DNA of 64,000 nt from Streptomyces albipurpureus (GCF_023701525.1 NZ_JAMQAW010000010.1:407487-471486); one strand, 5' to 3'; shown: positions 16,761-30,963, numbered from the stretch's first letter. The notes: generated by a model from the sequence alone, not told the origin. Numbers and translations: made by a program.

Positions 16761-17567
16761 ATGCGGGACCGACGCCGCCGTACGGACCTCCTGTTGCCGC
16801 GGGAGCGCCAGTCCACCGACGACAACAACCCCTTCGCGCCACCGCCCGAGGGAAGGCCGGACCAGCCGTGGCAGCCACGGCAACCGTCAAACGACAACCC
16901 GTCCGGGTCGGATTCCTCCGGGTCATCCGATGGCTCCGACGGATCTTCGGGCTCCTCAGGTTCATCGGGGTCCTCCGGCTCCTCCGATGAACGCGGCAGA
17001 TGGGGAAGCCAGTGGAGCAGCCGTCAGCCAGGGCGCTCATCGGGCGGCTTCGGTGGTCGCCCCGGGGGCTCCGATGGCTCGAACGGCGGGCAGAAGGGCC
17101 CCGGGGGCACACCTCCTGGGTTGCGCTGGGACCCCACCGACCCGGCCCAGCGACGAGCGCGGTACTCCCTGCTGTCGGGCATGTGGGCGTTCTTCTTCGT
17201 CCTCTTCGACTTCACGGAGATCGCGCTGCTGCTCGGTGCGCTGTCGCTGTACTGGGGCATCAGCTCCCTGCGCGCGAAGAACGCCAAGACCAGCCCCGGG
17301 GGCTCCGCAGCGGCGAGCACCTCACACTCGGCAGCGACCGCCGGCGCGGCACACCAGGCCGCCGGCCGGTCACAGCGCACAGCGGCCGTGACCGGAGTGG
17401 TGATGGGAAGCATCGCGCTGCTGATCGTGGCGGGTGCCTTCGCGGCTCAGCTCGTCTTCCGGGACTTCTACACCTGTGAGCGGGACGCGCTGACCAAGGA
17501 AGGTCAGATCTCCTGCAACCAGGAACTCCCGAAGGATCTGCGGGGCTTGCTCGGAGTGAAGGAGTAG
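16761..17567 (+). CDS. Two-span membrane protein with Ser/Gly-rich cytoplasmic head
   Basis: 268 residues from ATG 16761; the start is uncertain because no strong ribosome-binding site is seen. Residues 1-120 are disordered: a Pro-rich region, then a Ser/Gly tract with repeated GSS units (about residues 55-75). The conserved part begins LRWDPTDPAQRRARYSLLSG. It has helix 1, MWAFFFVLFDFTEIALLLGALSLYWGI, a charged then Ala/Ser-rich loop, helix 2, AAVTGVVMGSIALLIVAGAF, and a short outer tail with two cysteines (DFYTCERDALTKEGQISCNQELP). Members occur next to purN in Streptomyces. Function unknown. Confidence 0.72.
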   Translation: MRDRRRRTDLLLPRERQSTDDNNPFAPPPEGRPDQPWQPRQPSNDNPSGSDSSGSSDGSDGSSGSSGSSGSSGSSDERGRWGSQWSSRQPGRSSGGFGGRPGGSDGSNGGQKGPGGTPPGLRWDPTDPAQRRARYSLLSGMWAFFFVLFDFTEIALLLGALSLYWGISSLRAKNAKTSPGGSAAASTSHSAATAGAAHQAAGRSQRTAAVTGVVMGSIALLIVAGAFAAQLVFRDFYTCERDALTKEGQISCNQELPKDLRGLLGVKE

Positions 17568-17586
17568 GTCTGGGCGGCTTGATGAC

Positions 17587-17611
17587 GGGGCCCGGGCAGC
17601 AGCCGGGCCCC
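17587..17611. terminator. Short hairpin between convergent genes
   Basis: GGGGCCCGG (17587-17595) pairs with CCGGGCCCC (17603-17611) over a 7-nt loop, 20 bp after the preceding stop. The rest of the gap to 17862 holds a degenerate duplication of GAGCGGCAGCC. Confidence 0.6.
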
Positions 17612-17862
17612 AGTCGTCCGGCTGCACCAGAGGCGAGCGAGCGGCAGCCTGCTCTCCTCGCTGGCTGGCTGCGGTAGAGGTGAACGAGCGGCAGCCGGGC
17701 CCCTCGCTGGCTGAACCCAGGCAGAGCCCGCGACAGCGGAACCGCCGGGGCAGGCGTCGCAGGCGCGGGCGGAAGCTGGGACCGGCCGGTGCCCGGTGGC
17801 ACCGAAGGGCAGGCATATTCCCGAGTGGTACCGGCCGCGACCGCCACCGAGGTCAGGCCCGA

Positions 17863-20346
<2,484 letters not shown>

Positions 20347-20462
20347 CGGGCCATGCTCCCAACGACACGCGCTCTATCCATGTAACAGGCGAATGGCCGT
20401 TGTGTCGCTCAAGATACGTTTATGTACTTTTACGCCGAGTGCAACGCTTCGGGGAGCCCCAC

Positions 20463-22613
20463 ATGACCCAGAGCACGACACACTCCGCTTCCGAGGCTCC
20501 GCTGCCCTCGCCCAAGGAACGGCGCAGACTGCGCGAGGCGAAGTCGATGAGCGAGCAGGAGGTCGCCGCCGCGCTCGGCGTGACGAGGGCGACCGTAAGG
20601 GCCTGGGAGTCGGGTCGCAGCGACCCTCGGGGCAGACGGCGCGAGGCATACGCCAGGCTGCTGGATCCTTCCAGCCCCCTCCCGGGCACCGCGGGCACGG
20701 CCGCCGAAAGGGAGCAGGAGCCCGTGAACATGGTGGTGGAGGCTCCGACCGTGGGAGCTGGGGAGCCGCAGGCCGGGGAAGCCGGAGCTGGTGGGGGTGA
20801 ACTCCATGGCGCTCCCACCGCTGTTCTGGAGGTGGGGGACGAGCACAGGGGTCACAAGAAACGCGCGGCTCGCAAGCCAGCTGCCGCGGCTGCGGCTGCA
20901 ACCGGCTCTGGGCCTGGCTCTGGCCCTGGCCCTGGCTCTGAGTTTGCGTCTGCGTCTGCGTCTGGTTCTGGGTCTGGGTCAGGGGACTCGCTCTCCGCCG
21001 GTAGGGCGATCGCGGCCGTACCGGAGACAGTCGGGGGCGAGCCGACGGATGACTGGCCCCCCGTACCGCAGGTACCTCCTATGCCCGCGTACCCGCCCGC
21101 CGTGCGGGTTGCCCGGGAGGTAGACGCGTCGAAAGCCACTGAAGCCGACCAGACCGGCGGGGCAGTCGAGGCCGACCCGACCGGCGAGACAGAGCTGGCA
21201 CCATCCAACCCTCAGATCGCACAGGAGCCGCAGCACTTGCAGGCGTTCCGGGTCTCCACCGTGTCCGACGAGTCAGCCCTTTCGGCGAGCTCTCAGCCAA
21301 CATCGACTTCGGGGACTCCACCGGTCGATCCAACACCTTCTCCCACCACATCGGCACAGCCCCCGCTGGCGGCAACCGACCCCGGCGCGGCCGCGCAGAT
21401 GTCGAAGCCGCCGAAGTCGCCGCTGGGGCAGACTGCTCAGGCGCCGAAGCCGTCCCGGGGTAAGCAACCGCACTCAGCCACCCGGCCCGTGCCGGCCGTC
21501 AAGCGAGCGGCTCGACCCACGCCACCCCATCCGGCCAGCCCTGCGCACCCCGTCCTGCACCCAGCACCCCCCGCTCCGGCCGGGCAGCACAAGGAATCCA
21601 CCGGGGACACCGCCCACACTCCCCACACCGCTGACACCGCTGACACCGCTGACACCGAACGCTCCGACGGCACTGAACGCTCCGACGACAAAATCGCCGG
21701 ACCGCCGGACTTCGATGAGCCGTCAGAACACCAACAGCGTCCCGAGACCGCCCGGGAGGAACCATCCTGGCCCCAGTGGGCATCACGTGACTCCCTGCTG
21801 GACGCCGTCTCGGGGCTCACCCCCGCGGAAGCGTTTGACGGCCTGTACACACGAGCGGCGCCCGACCTCGTTCGCCAGGCGTTCCTGCTGACGGGTCGTC
21901 GGCAGCTCTCCCATGAATCGGTCGAGCGCGCCTTCCACCTCGCCTGGCAGAACTGGCCCGAGGTGGCGACCGATCGAGATCCGGTGGGCTGGGTGAGGTC
22001 GGCCGCGTATGAGTACGCCATGTCGCCCTGGCAACGGCTTCGGCCCGCGCATCAGGACCCCGACACCCCACCGCTCGCTCCCGAACGGCGCAAACTGCTC
22101 GACGCTCTGCTGGAGCTGCCTCCCGCGTACCGCCGCACCTTGCTGCTCTACGACGGATTGGGCCTCGACCTCCCCGAAACCGCGGCGGAGACCGAGGCGA
22201 GCACGCCGGCCACGGCGAATCGGGTACTCCACGCGCGAGATGCCATCGCCGAGCGCCTTCCCCAGCTGAACTCGCCGGAAGCACTGCACGACGAGCTCAT
22301 CGAGCTGGTGCGCGCCTGTCCGACACCGCGACCGCTACCCGCCCCGATCGTCCGCAGGAACAGCGAACGGCATGTCTGGTTCTGGACGCGAGCCGCTCTG
22401 ACCATCACCACACTGATCATCTCCGTGACGGGCTTGACGGCCGCGACCGCACCCACCCAGTACCAATCGGTGGTCTCCCCGGGGCAACAGATCGGGGGTG
22501 TGCCCGCCCACGCAGGCCCGCAGCGGCTGTCGGAGCACGGTAGGGAGCTACGCGAGCAACTGCTCTCCGATCCGGCACACGGGCCAGGACGCCTGGTACC
22601 GCAGACCCGCTGA
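20463..22613 (+). CDS. XRE helix-turn-helix protein fused to a sigma-70-like region, with C-terminal membrane span
   Basis: 716 residues from ATG 20463, after GGGGAGCCCC. Residues about 15-60 form an XRE/MerR-like helix-turn-helix (SMSEQEVAAALGVTRATVRA). About 370 residues of disordered linker follow (Ser/Gly/Ala, Pro/Thr, with short repeats such as GSGPGSGPGPGS and HTADTADTADT). From about 440 comes a region resembling ECF sigma region 2 (DGLYTRAAPDLVRQAFLLTG...RAFHLAWQNWPEVA...DPVGWVRSAAYEYA). A region-4-like helix bundle follows (ERRKLLDALLELPPAYRRTLLLYDGLGLDLPETAAE...ATANRVLHARDAIAERL). Then one membrane helix (AALTITTLIISVTGLTAATA) and a short outer tail. A membrane-held sigma-like regulator is the natural reading, but target promoters are unknown. 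Confidence 0.72.
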   Translation: MTQSTTHSASEAPLPSPKERRRLREAKSMSEQEVAAALGVTRATVRAWESGRSDPRGRRREAYARLLDPSSPLPGTAGTAAEREQEPVNMVVEAPTVGAGEPQAGEAGAGGGELHGAPTAVLEVGDEHRGHKKRAARKPAAAAAAATGSGPGSGPGPGSEFASASASGSGSGSGDSLSAGRAIAAVPETVGGEPTDDWPPVPQVPPMPAYPPAVRVAREVDASKATEADQTGGAVEADPTGETELAPSNPQIAQEPQHLQAFRVSTVSDESALSASSQPTSTSGTPPVDPTPSPTTSAQPPLAATDPGAAAQMSKPPKSPLGQTAQAPKPSRGKQPHSATRPVPAVKRAARPTPPHPASPAHPVLHPAPPAPAGQHKESTGDTAHTPHTADTADTADTERSDGTERSDDKIAGPPDFDEPSEHQQRPETAREEPSWPQWASRDSLLDAVSGLTPAEAFDGLYTRAAPDLVRQAFLLTGRRQLSHESVERAFHLAWQNWPEVATDRDPVGWVRSAAYEYAMSPWQRLRPAHQDPDTPPLAPERRKLLDALLELPPAYRRTLLLYDGLGLDLPETAAETEASTPATANRVLHARDAIAERLPQLNSPEALHDELIELVRACPTPRPLPAPIVRRNSERHVWFWTRAALTITTLIISVTGLTAATAPTQYQSVVSPGQQIGGVPAHAGPQRLSEHGRELREQLLSDPAHGPGRLVPQTR

Positions 22614-22618
22614 GAGCT

Positions 22619-22663
22619 GATCAACCGATCCGTCGGGACGTTGAATCCCCGGATCGGTTGATC
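22619..22663 (+). terminator. Hairpin after the sigma-like gene
   Basis: Perfect 14-bp stem, GATCAACCGATCCG (22619-22632) with CGGATCGGTTGATC (22650-22663), and a 17-nt loop, a few bases after the stop. Confidence 0.75.
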
Positions 22664-22688
22664 CGGGCAGGCAGCAGGAACGGGAAAC

Positions 22689-22730
22689 GGGTGTGGGCCC
22701 CGCCGCTATGCGCTGGCGGGGCCCACACCC
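22689..22730 (-). terminator. Strong hairpin terminator of the sucCD operon
   Basis: Perfect 16-bp stem, GGGTGTGGGCCCCGCC (22689-22704) with its complement at 22715-22730, and a 10-nt loop. It lies 28 bp beyond the sucD stop. Confidence 0.85.
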
Positions 22731-22758
22731 ATCACTCCGTACCGCCTACCCGTGAGCG

Positions 22759-23643
22759 TCAGCCCTTGAGCAGTTCCCGAGCGAGCACAGCGGTCTCGGT
22801 CGGGGTCTTGCCGACCCTGACGCCTGCGGCCTCAAGGGCTTCCTTCTTCGCCTGGGCCGTGCCGGACGAACCGGACACAATGGCGCCCGCGTGGCCCATC
22901 GTCTTGCCCTCGGGGGCGGTGAAGCCCGCGACGTAGCCGACGACCGGCTTGGTGACATGGGCCTTGATGAAGTCGGCCGCGCGCTCCTCGGCGTCGCCGC
23001 CGATCTCACCGATCATCACGATCAGGTCGGTGTCCGGGTCCGCCTCGAAGGCAGCGAGCGCGTCGATGTGGGTGGTGCCGATGACCGGGTCGCCACCGAT
23101 GCCGACGGCGGACGAGAAGCCGATGTCCCGCAGCTCGTACATCATCTGGTAGGTCAGCGTGCCGGACTTGGAGACCAGACCGATCCGACCGGGCTTGGTG
23201 ATGTCACCGGGGATGATGCCGGCGTTGGACGCGCCGGGGGTGATCAGTCCGGGGCAGTTCGGGCCGATGATCCGGGTCTTGTTGCCCGTGCTGGTGGCGT
23301 ACGCCCAGAAGGCGGCGGAGTCGTGCACCGCGATGCCCTCGGTGATGACGACGGCCAGCGGGATCTCGGCGTCGATCGCCTCGACGACGGCCGCCTTGGC
23401 GAAGGCCGGGGGTACGAAGACGACCGAGACGTCAGCGCCGGTCTCCTTGATCGCCTCGGCCACCGAGCCGAATACGGGTACGGAGGTGCCGTCGAAGTCA
23501 ACGGTCGTACCCGCCTTGCGGGGGTTCACTCCGCCGACGATGTTGGTGCCATCGGCCAGCATGAGCTTGGTGTGCTTCATGCCCGTGGCACCGGTCATGC
23601 CCTGGACGATGACCTTGCTGTCCTTGGTGAGGAAGATAGCCAT
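22759..23643 (-). CDS. sucD: Succinyl-CoA synthetase, alpha subunit
   Basis: With SucC, converts succinyl-CoA to succinate with substrate-level nucleoside triphosphate formation (TCA cycle). 294 residues, full length. Motifs: N-terminal CoA-binding fold (VIVQGMTGATGMKHTKLML, GGVNPRKAG), VFVPPAFAKAAVVEAI, IIGPNCPGLITPG, VSKSGTLTYQM, and the phosphorylated histidine in EGKTMGHAGAIVSG. ATG 23643. It lies 21 bp after sucC, in one operon. Confidence 0.98.
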   Translation of the reverse strand: MAIFLTKDSKVIVQGMTGATGMKHTKLMLADGTNIVGGVNPRKAGTTVDFDGTSVPVFGSVAEAIKETGADVSVVFVPPAFAKAAVVEAIDAEIPLAVVITEGIAVHDSAAFWAYATSTGNKTRIIGPNCPGLITPGASNAGIIPGDITKPGRIGLVSKSGTLTYQMMYELRDIGFSSAVGIGGDPVIGTTHIDALAAFEADPDTDLIVMIGEIGGDAEERAADFIKAHVTKPVVGYVAGFTAPEGKTMGHAGAIVSGSSGTAQAKKEALEAAGVRVGKTPTETAVLARELLKG

Positions 23644-23664
23644 GGTTGTGGAGTCCCTCGTCCC

Positions 23665-24846
23665 TTACTTCGCAGCCGCGGCGAGCTCAGCAGCCTTGTC
23701 GGCCGCGCCGTCCATGGTGTCCACGCGCTGCACGAGCGGGTGGTTCGCGTCGGAGAGGATCTTGCGACCCAGCTCCGCGTTGTTGCCGTCGAGACGCACG
23801 ACCAGCGGCTTGGTGACGGCCTCGCCCTTGTTCTTCAGCAGCTCCAGGGCCTGGACGATGCCGTTGGCGACCTCGTCACAAGCGGTGATGCCACCGAAGA
23901 CATTGACGAACACGGACTTGACGTCCGGGTCGCCCAGGATGATCTCCAGGCCGTTTGCCATGACCTCGGCGGAAGCGCCACCACCGATGTCGAGGAAGTT
24001 GGCGGGCTTGACGCCGCTGTGGCCCTCACCGGCGTAGGCGACGACGTCCAGGGTGGACATCACCAGACCGGCGCCGTTGCCGATGATGCCGACCTCGCCG
24101 TCGAGCTTGACGTAGTTGAGGTTCTTGGCCTTGGCAGCGGCCTCCAGGGGATTGGCCGCAGCCTTGTCCTCAAGAGCCTCGTGGTCGGGCTGACGGAAGT
24201 CGGCGTTCTCATCGAGGGAGACCTTGCCGTCGAGCGCGATGACGCGGCCGTCGGCGAGCTTGGCCAGCGGGTTGACCTCGATGAGGAGCGCGTCCTCGGC
24301 GATGAAGGTCTTCCAGAGGGTCACCAGGATGTCGGCGACCTGGTCAGCGACCTCGGCCGGGAACTTCGCAGCAGCGACGATCTCAGCGGCCTTCTCCTGA
24401 GAGACACCGTCGTTGGCGTCGATCGGGATCTTCGCGAGGGCCTCGGGCTTGGTGGCCGCGACCTCCTCGATGTCCATGCCGCCCTCGACGGAGGCCATGG
24501 CCAGGAAGGTCCGGTTGGTCCGGTCGAGGAGGTACGAGACGTAGTACTCCTCGGCGATGTCAGGCGCGGTCTCCGCCAGCATCACCTTGTGGACCGTGTG
24601 ACCCTTGATGTCCATGCCAAGGATCTGACCGGCCTTCTCGACCGCGTCATCCGGGCTGGAGGCAAGCTTCACACCGCCGGCCTTGCCGCGGCCGCCGACC
24701 TTCACCTGCGCCTTGACGACCGACCGGCCGCCGAGTCGCTCGGTCACCGCGCGCGCCGCCTCAGGCGTGTCGATGACTTCACCGGCCAGCACCGGTACAC
24801 CGTGCTTGGCGAAGAGATCCCTCGCCTGGTACTCGAACAGGTCCAC
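23665..24846 (-). CDS. sucC: Succinyl-CoA synthetase, beta subunit
   Basis: ATP-grasp subunit that binds the nucleotide and contacts the SucD phosphohistidine. 393 residues from GTG 24846 (MDLFEYQARDLFAKHGVP), preceded by AAAAGGGACGG; codons further upstream lack homology. Motifs include VVKAQVKVGGRGKAGGVKLA, the grasp region EEYYVSYLLDRTNRT, LIEVNPLAKLADGRVIALDGK (metal ligands) and the GNGAGLVMSTLDVV...FLDIGGGAS phosphate loop region. First gene of sucCD, with a long (about 650-bp) non-coding region upstream. Confidence 0.98.
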   Translation of the reverse strand: MDLFEYQARDLFAKHGVPVLAGEVIDTPEAARAVTERLGGRSVVKAQVKVGGRGKAGGVKLASSPDDAVEKAGQILGMDIKGHTVHKVMLAETAPDIAEEYYVSYLLDRTNRTFLAMASVEGGMDIEEVAATKPEALAKIPIDANDGVSQEKAAEIVAAAKFPAEVADQVADILVTLWKTFIAEDALLIEVNPLAKLADGRVIALDGKVSLDENADFRQPDHEALEDKAAANPLEAAAKAKNLNYVKLDGEVGIIGNGAGLVMSTLDVVAYAGEGHSGVKPANFLDIGGGASAEVMANGLEIILGDPDVKSVFVNVFGGITACDEVANGIVQALELLKNKGEAVTKPLVVRLDGNNAELGRKILSDANHPLVQRVDTMDGAADKAAELAAAAK

Positions 24847-25437
24847 GCGGTCCGTCCCTTTTCTGCTGATCGCGGTTCGTTGTCTGCGTGGGCGTGCCGC
24901 GAAGGGCAACGTGACTGCGATGGTCACAGGGGATGCGCACACGGTGTCCGGGCACGCGGCATGTCCGTCTGGCAGGTTATCCCCGTGGACGGTGGCTCCC
25001 TAAATCGGAGCTCACACAGGAGTGGTGATAACAGTCACAGATCGATCGCCAAGCCGTGTCGGAGTGGCGCTCCAAGCTCTCAGCCGCCGGTCGCTGCAAC
25101 CCACTGACCTGCGAACCCTCGGGTAGACAGGGTGCCGATGCAGCACCTCGTCGCCGCCGTCGGGGGACGGCAGCGCCCCGGGCGCCAGGGTGGCCGATGA
25201 AGCGCCGACGGCCGCGGGGGGACACGACCGGGGCCCGTGGAACCGGCACGGTCGGCGGACGCCTGTGGTGGCCCAGGAGTGCTGGGGCCATGGTGGCCTG
25301 GGGGCTCCGTGTCGGAATACGTCGGTACGGCATACGACGGCGATCGTGAGGGCCGACGAACAGGGTTCCGGCGGACGAGAGATAGACGAAAAGGGGTGGA
25401 GAGAAAGGGGTGCCTACGGACGAGGGGTGGACGAAAG
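24847..25437. other. Region upstream of sucC, no gene seen
   Basis: Carries the sucCD promoter (not resolved) and the far end of the spacer to the VWA gene. Frames open here are antisense or out-of-context shadows; no repeats or strong hairpins up to 25437. Confidence 0.5.
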
Positions 25438-25507
25438 ATGGGTGACTCCAGGGCTGAACCCATCACCCTCAGATGGGTGAGTCCAGGGCTGAACCCATCA
25501 CCCTCAG
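25438..25507. repeat. 35-bp tandem duplication across the VWA stop codon
   Basis: Two copies (25438-25472 and 25473-25507) of ATGGGTGAxTCCAGGGCTGA followed by ACCCATCACCCTCAG, differing at one base. The second copy includes the TGA stop of the VWA gene (complement of TCA at 25504-25506). Each copy contains GGGTGA/TCACCC arms that can form a hairpin, so it may double as the terminator. Confidence 0.85.
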
Positions 25508-26907
25508 AACCGGGCCCCGGCAGTACCCGCACCACTCACGGGGTCGGGTATCGGAAGGGGGCGCTTCTCGATCGCCGCGGCCATGACGTCCGGGAAGAGG
25601 TCGGGTGTGCAGGCGAAGGCCGGTGCGCCCAGTGCCGCCAGAGCGGCGGCATGCTCTCGGTCGTACGCGGGTGTCCCCTCGTCCGAGAGGGCGAGCAGTG
25701 CCACGAACTGCACCCCGGACGCCTTCATCGCGGCCACCCGTTTCAGCATCTCGTCGCGGATTCCCCCCTCGTACAGATCGCTGATCAGGACGACCACCGT
25801 GTCAGCCGGTCGGGTGATCTGGGACTGGCAGTACGCGAGCGCCCGGTTGATGTCGGTGCCACCGCCGAGTTGGGTGCCGAAGAGCACGTCGACCGGGTCA
25901 TCGAGCTGGTCGGTGAGGTCCACGACCGCGGTGTCGAAGACCACCAGACGAGTGGCTATCGAGCGCATCGACGCCAGAACCGCGCCGAACACCGAGGCGT
26001 AGACAACGGAAGCCGCCATCGAACCCGACTGGTCGATGCAGAGCACCACGTCCTTCCTCACCGCCTGGGAGGCCCGCCCGTAGCCGATGAGTCGCTCGGG
26101 AACGACGGTGCGGAACTCGGGGAGGTAGTTCTTGAGGTTGCTCCGGATGGTGCGGTCCCAGTCGATGTCCCGATGCCGGGGCCTGCTGGTCCTGGCCGAA
26201 CGGTCGAGCGCCCCGGTGAGTGTGGACCTCGTACGGGTGGCGAGCCGCTTCTCCAGATCGTCGACCACCTTCCGCACGACCGCCCGGGCCGTCTCCTTGG
26301 TCGTCTCGGGCATGGCCTTGTTGAGGGAGAGCAGGGTGCCGACGAGATGAACGTCCGCTTCCACGGCCTCCAGCGTCTCCGGCTCCAGCAGCAGGGTGGC
26401 CAAGCCCAGCCGGTCGATGGCATCACGCTGCATGATGTGGACCACCGAACTGGGGAAGTAGCCACGGATGTCTCCGAGCCAGCGGGCGACGGAAGGCGCT
26501 GAGCTGCCGAGCCCGCCAGCACGCTCCTTGGTCCTTCCGCCGCCGCTGGCTGCTCCGCTGCCATACAGAGCGGTGAGTGCTCCGTCCATGGCCACGTCCG
26601 CGCCCAGCAGCGAGCAGCCCGTGCCATCGGCGGATTCGCCACCTAGGACAAGTCGCCAGCGGCGCAGTCGCTCATCGGCCGCGGCTTCAGCGGTCAGCAC
26701 AGCCCGATCCGTCGATGGGACGTCACTCGCGCGGTCCTCCCTCCCGGTACCGGGCCCTGCCGACCCGCTGGCGGCCGCTGGCCCTGCGCTGTGCCCTGTC
26801 GCAGGCCCTGTGCTCGGCCCTGTCGGGCCAGCGCCCAGCCCTTCCGTCCCTGCGTCGGGGCCCTCTGCCCCTGTGCTGCTGTCTGCCGTCCTGCTGGCTG
26901 CTTCCAT
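25504..26907 (-). CDS. VWA-domain protein (CoxE-like) of the MoxR cluster
   Basis: 467 residues if started at ATG 26907, which has AGGAGGGGAGCG upstream. The same frame is open to GTG 27090 and would add about 60 residues containing GKS repeats. After a Ser/Gly/Pro-rich head comes a helical region (ADERLRRWRLVLGG...), then a VWA fold near the C-terminus: VLCIDQSGSMAASVVYASV (MIDAS DxSxS), LVVFDTAVVDLTD, GTQLGGGTDINRALAYC (MIDAS Thr) and VVLISDLYEGG (MIDAS Asp). The MIDAS is complete. In MoxR-VWA systems the VWA protein binds metal and works with the AAA+ ATPase as a chaperone pair. It lies in the same operon direction as DUF5682 and MoxR. Confidence 0.85.
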   Translation of the reverse strand: MEAASRTADSSTGAEGPDAGTEGLGAGPTGPSTGPATGHSAGPAAASGSAGPGTGREDRASDVPSTDRAVLTAEAAADERLRRWRLVLGGESADGTGCSLLGADVAMDGALTALYGSGAASGGGRTKERAGGLGSSAPSVARWLGDIRGYFPSSVVHIMQRDAIDRLGLATLLLEPETLEAVEADVHLVGTLLSLNKAMPETTKETARAVVRKVVDDLEKRLATRTRSTLTGALDRSARTSRPRHRDIDWDRTIRSNLKNYLPEFRTVVPERLIGYGRASQAVRKDVVLCIDQSGSMAASVVYASVFGAVLASMRSIATRLVVFDTAVVDLTDQLDDPVDVLFGTQLGGGTDINRALAYCQSQITRPADTVVVLISDLYEGGIRDEMLKRVAAMKASGVQFVALLALSDEGTPAYDREHAAALAALGAPAFACTPDLFPDVMAAAIEKRPLPIPDPVSGAGTAGARF

Positions 26908-26935
26908 TGGGTCGCTCCCCTCTCCTCCTTCGGTG

Positions 26936-27026
26936 TTTCCGCTTTTCCCGCTCTTCCCGCTCTTCCCGCTCTTCCCGCTCTTCCCGTTGCGCCCCTTCCG
27001 CGCCTTCCGCGCCTTCCGCGCTGACG
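26936..27026. repeat. 9-bp tandem repeats (TTCCCGCTC and CGCCTTCCG)
   Basis: Five to six copies of TTCCCGCTC-type units followed by three CGCCTTCCG units. On the minus strand they encode Gly-Lys-Ser and Arg-Lys-Ala triplets. They lie either in the VWA N-terminus or in its untranslated leader, depending on the true start. Confidence 0.8.
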
Positions 27027-27114
27027 ACCTCACCGGCTCCCCCAGCCCGTGCCCCCTGCTGTGGAGATAGGCCCCTCGCCGCTGTCGCACCTGCCGCCGC
27101 CTCCGCTTTCGGGC

Positions 27115-29720
<2,606 letters not shown>

Positions 29721-29724
<4 letters not shown>

Positions 29725-30845
29725 ACGCTCACCTCACGGCAGGCCCGGTAGAAGTCCTTCCAACCGTCGCGCTCGCGCACCACCGTCTCCAAGTACTCCT
29801 GCCAGATCACCCGGTCAGCGGCCGGGTCCCGTACCACCGCGCCAAGAATGCCCGCCGCCATGTCCGCGGGCCGCAGCACTCCATCGCCGAAGTGCGCGGC
29901 GAGCGCGAGACCGCCGGTGACGACGGAGATCGCCTCGGCGGTGGAGAGGGTGCCAGAGGGGGACTTGAGCTTGGTGCGACCGTCGGCTGACACCCCTTCA
30001 CGCAGTTCCCTGAACACCGTGACCACTCGACGAATCTCCTCAAGCCCCTCCGGCGCGGCCGGCAGATCGAGGGAGCGCCCGATCTGGTCGACCCGCCGGG
30101 ACACGATGTCCACTTCGGCGTCGGGCGTTGCGGGCAGTGGCAGCACCACGGTGTTGAAGCGTCGGCGCAGAGCGCTGGAGAGGTCGTTGACCCCGCGGTC
30201 GCGGTTATTGGCGGTGGCTATGAGATTGAAGCCCCGGACGGCCTGCACCTCCTGCCCCAGCTCCGGGATGGGCAGGGTCTTCTCGGACAGGATCGTGATG
30301 AGCGTGTCCTGCACATCGGCGGGAATTCGGGTCAGCTCCTCAACGCGCGCGGTCATTCCCTCAGCCATGGCGCGCATGACGGGACTCGGCACCAAGGCAT
30401 CACGGCTGGGGCCGTGGGCCAGCAACCGCGCGTAGTTCCAGCCGTACCGGATCGCCTCTTCGGGGGTGCCTGCCGTGCCCTGCACCAACAGCGTGGAGTC
30501 ACCGCTGACCGCGGCCGCCAGATGCTCGGACACCCAGGTCTTCGCGGTGCCGGGGACGCCGAGCAGAAGGAGCGCGCGATCGGTGGCGAGGGTGGTGACG
30601 GCCACTTCGACGATCCGACGGGGACCCACGTACTTGGGTGTGATCACGGTGCCGTCGGGCAGGGTCCCGCCGAGCAGATAGGTGGCCACCGCCCACGGCG
30701 ACATACGCCAACTGATGGGGCGCGGGCGGTCATCGGCGGCGGCCAGCGCCGTCAGCTCCTGTGCGAAGGCGACCTCCGCATGGGGGCGCAGCGCCTCGCC
30801 GTCGGCCGCCGCGCCGATGCTCGAACCGGTCTCGGGCATGGTCAT
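29721..30845 (-). CDS. MoxR-type AAA+ ATPase
   Basis: 374 residues from ATG 30845 with a GGGGGAGAC ribosome-binding site; upstream in-frame codons lie in the divergent promoter. Motifs: Walker A GVPGTAKTW (about residue 95), a Walker B position reading TARVEELTRIPADVQDTL (the usual hhhhDE is changed, with Glu-Glu in place of Asp-Glu), sensor 1 LIATANNRDRGVNDLSSAL and the arginine finger in ALRRRFN. The C-terminal helical lid follows. MoxR ATPases remodel or activate partner complexes together with VWA proteins. First gene of the leftward operon MoxR-DUF5682-VWA. Confidence 0.9.
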
Positions 30846-30896
30846 GTCTCCCCCTCCAGATCGTGCGATCCGATGTGGCTTCCACACTGCACCACA

Positions 30897-30943
30897 CCAC
30901 TGACAATCGACCGTTCATGCAGGTCAGAGCCGATTGTCAGTGG
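30897..30943. promoter_or_regulatory. Perfect 13-bp inverted repeat between the divergent MoxR and SWIM operons
   Basis: CCACTGACAATCG (30897-30909) and CGATTGTCAGTGG (30931-30943) are exact complements 21 bp apart. They sit in the 118-bp divergent promoter region, 20 bp from the SWIM ATG and about 51 bp from the MoxR ATG. Each arm contains TTGTCA pointing outwards, so the arms could be paired -35-like elements or an operator for one dimeric regulator controlling both operons. Confidence 0.7.
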
Positions 30944-30963
30944 CAGCACATAGTGTTGTGGTC

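Noticed and set aside
22891..25107. 738-codon plus-strand frame opposite sucCD
   Set aside because: Antisense shadow; both sucC and sucD are intact on the other strand.
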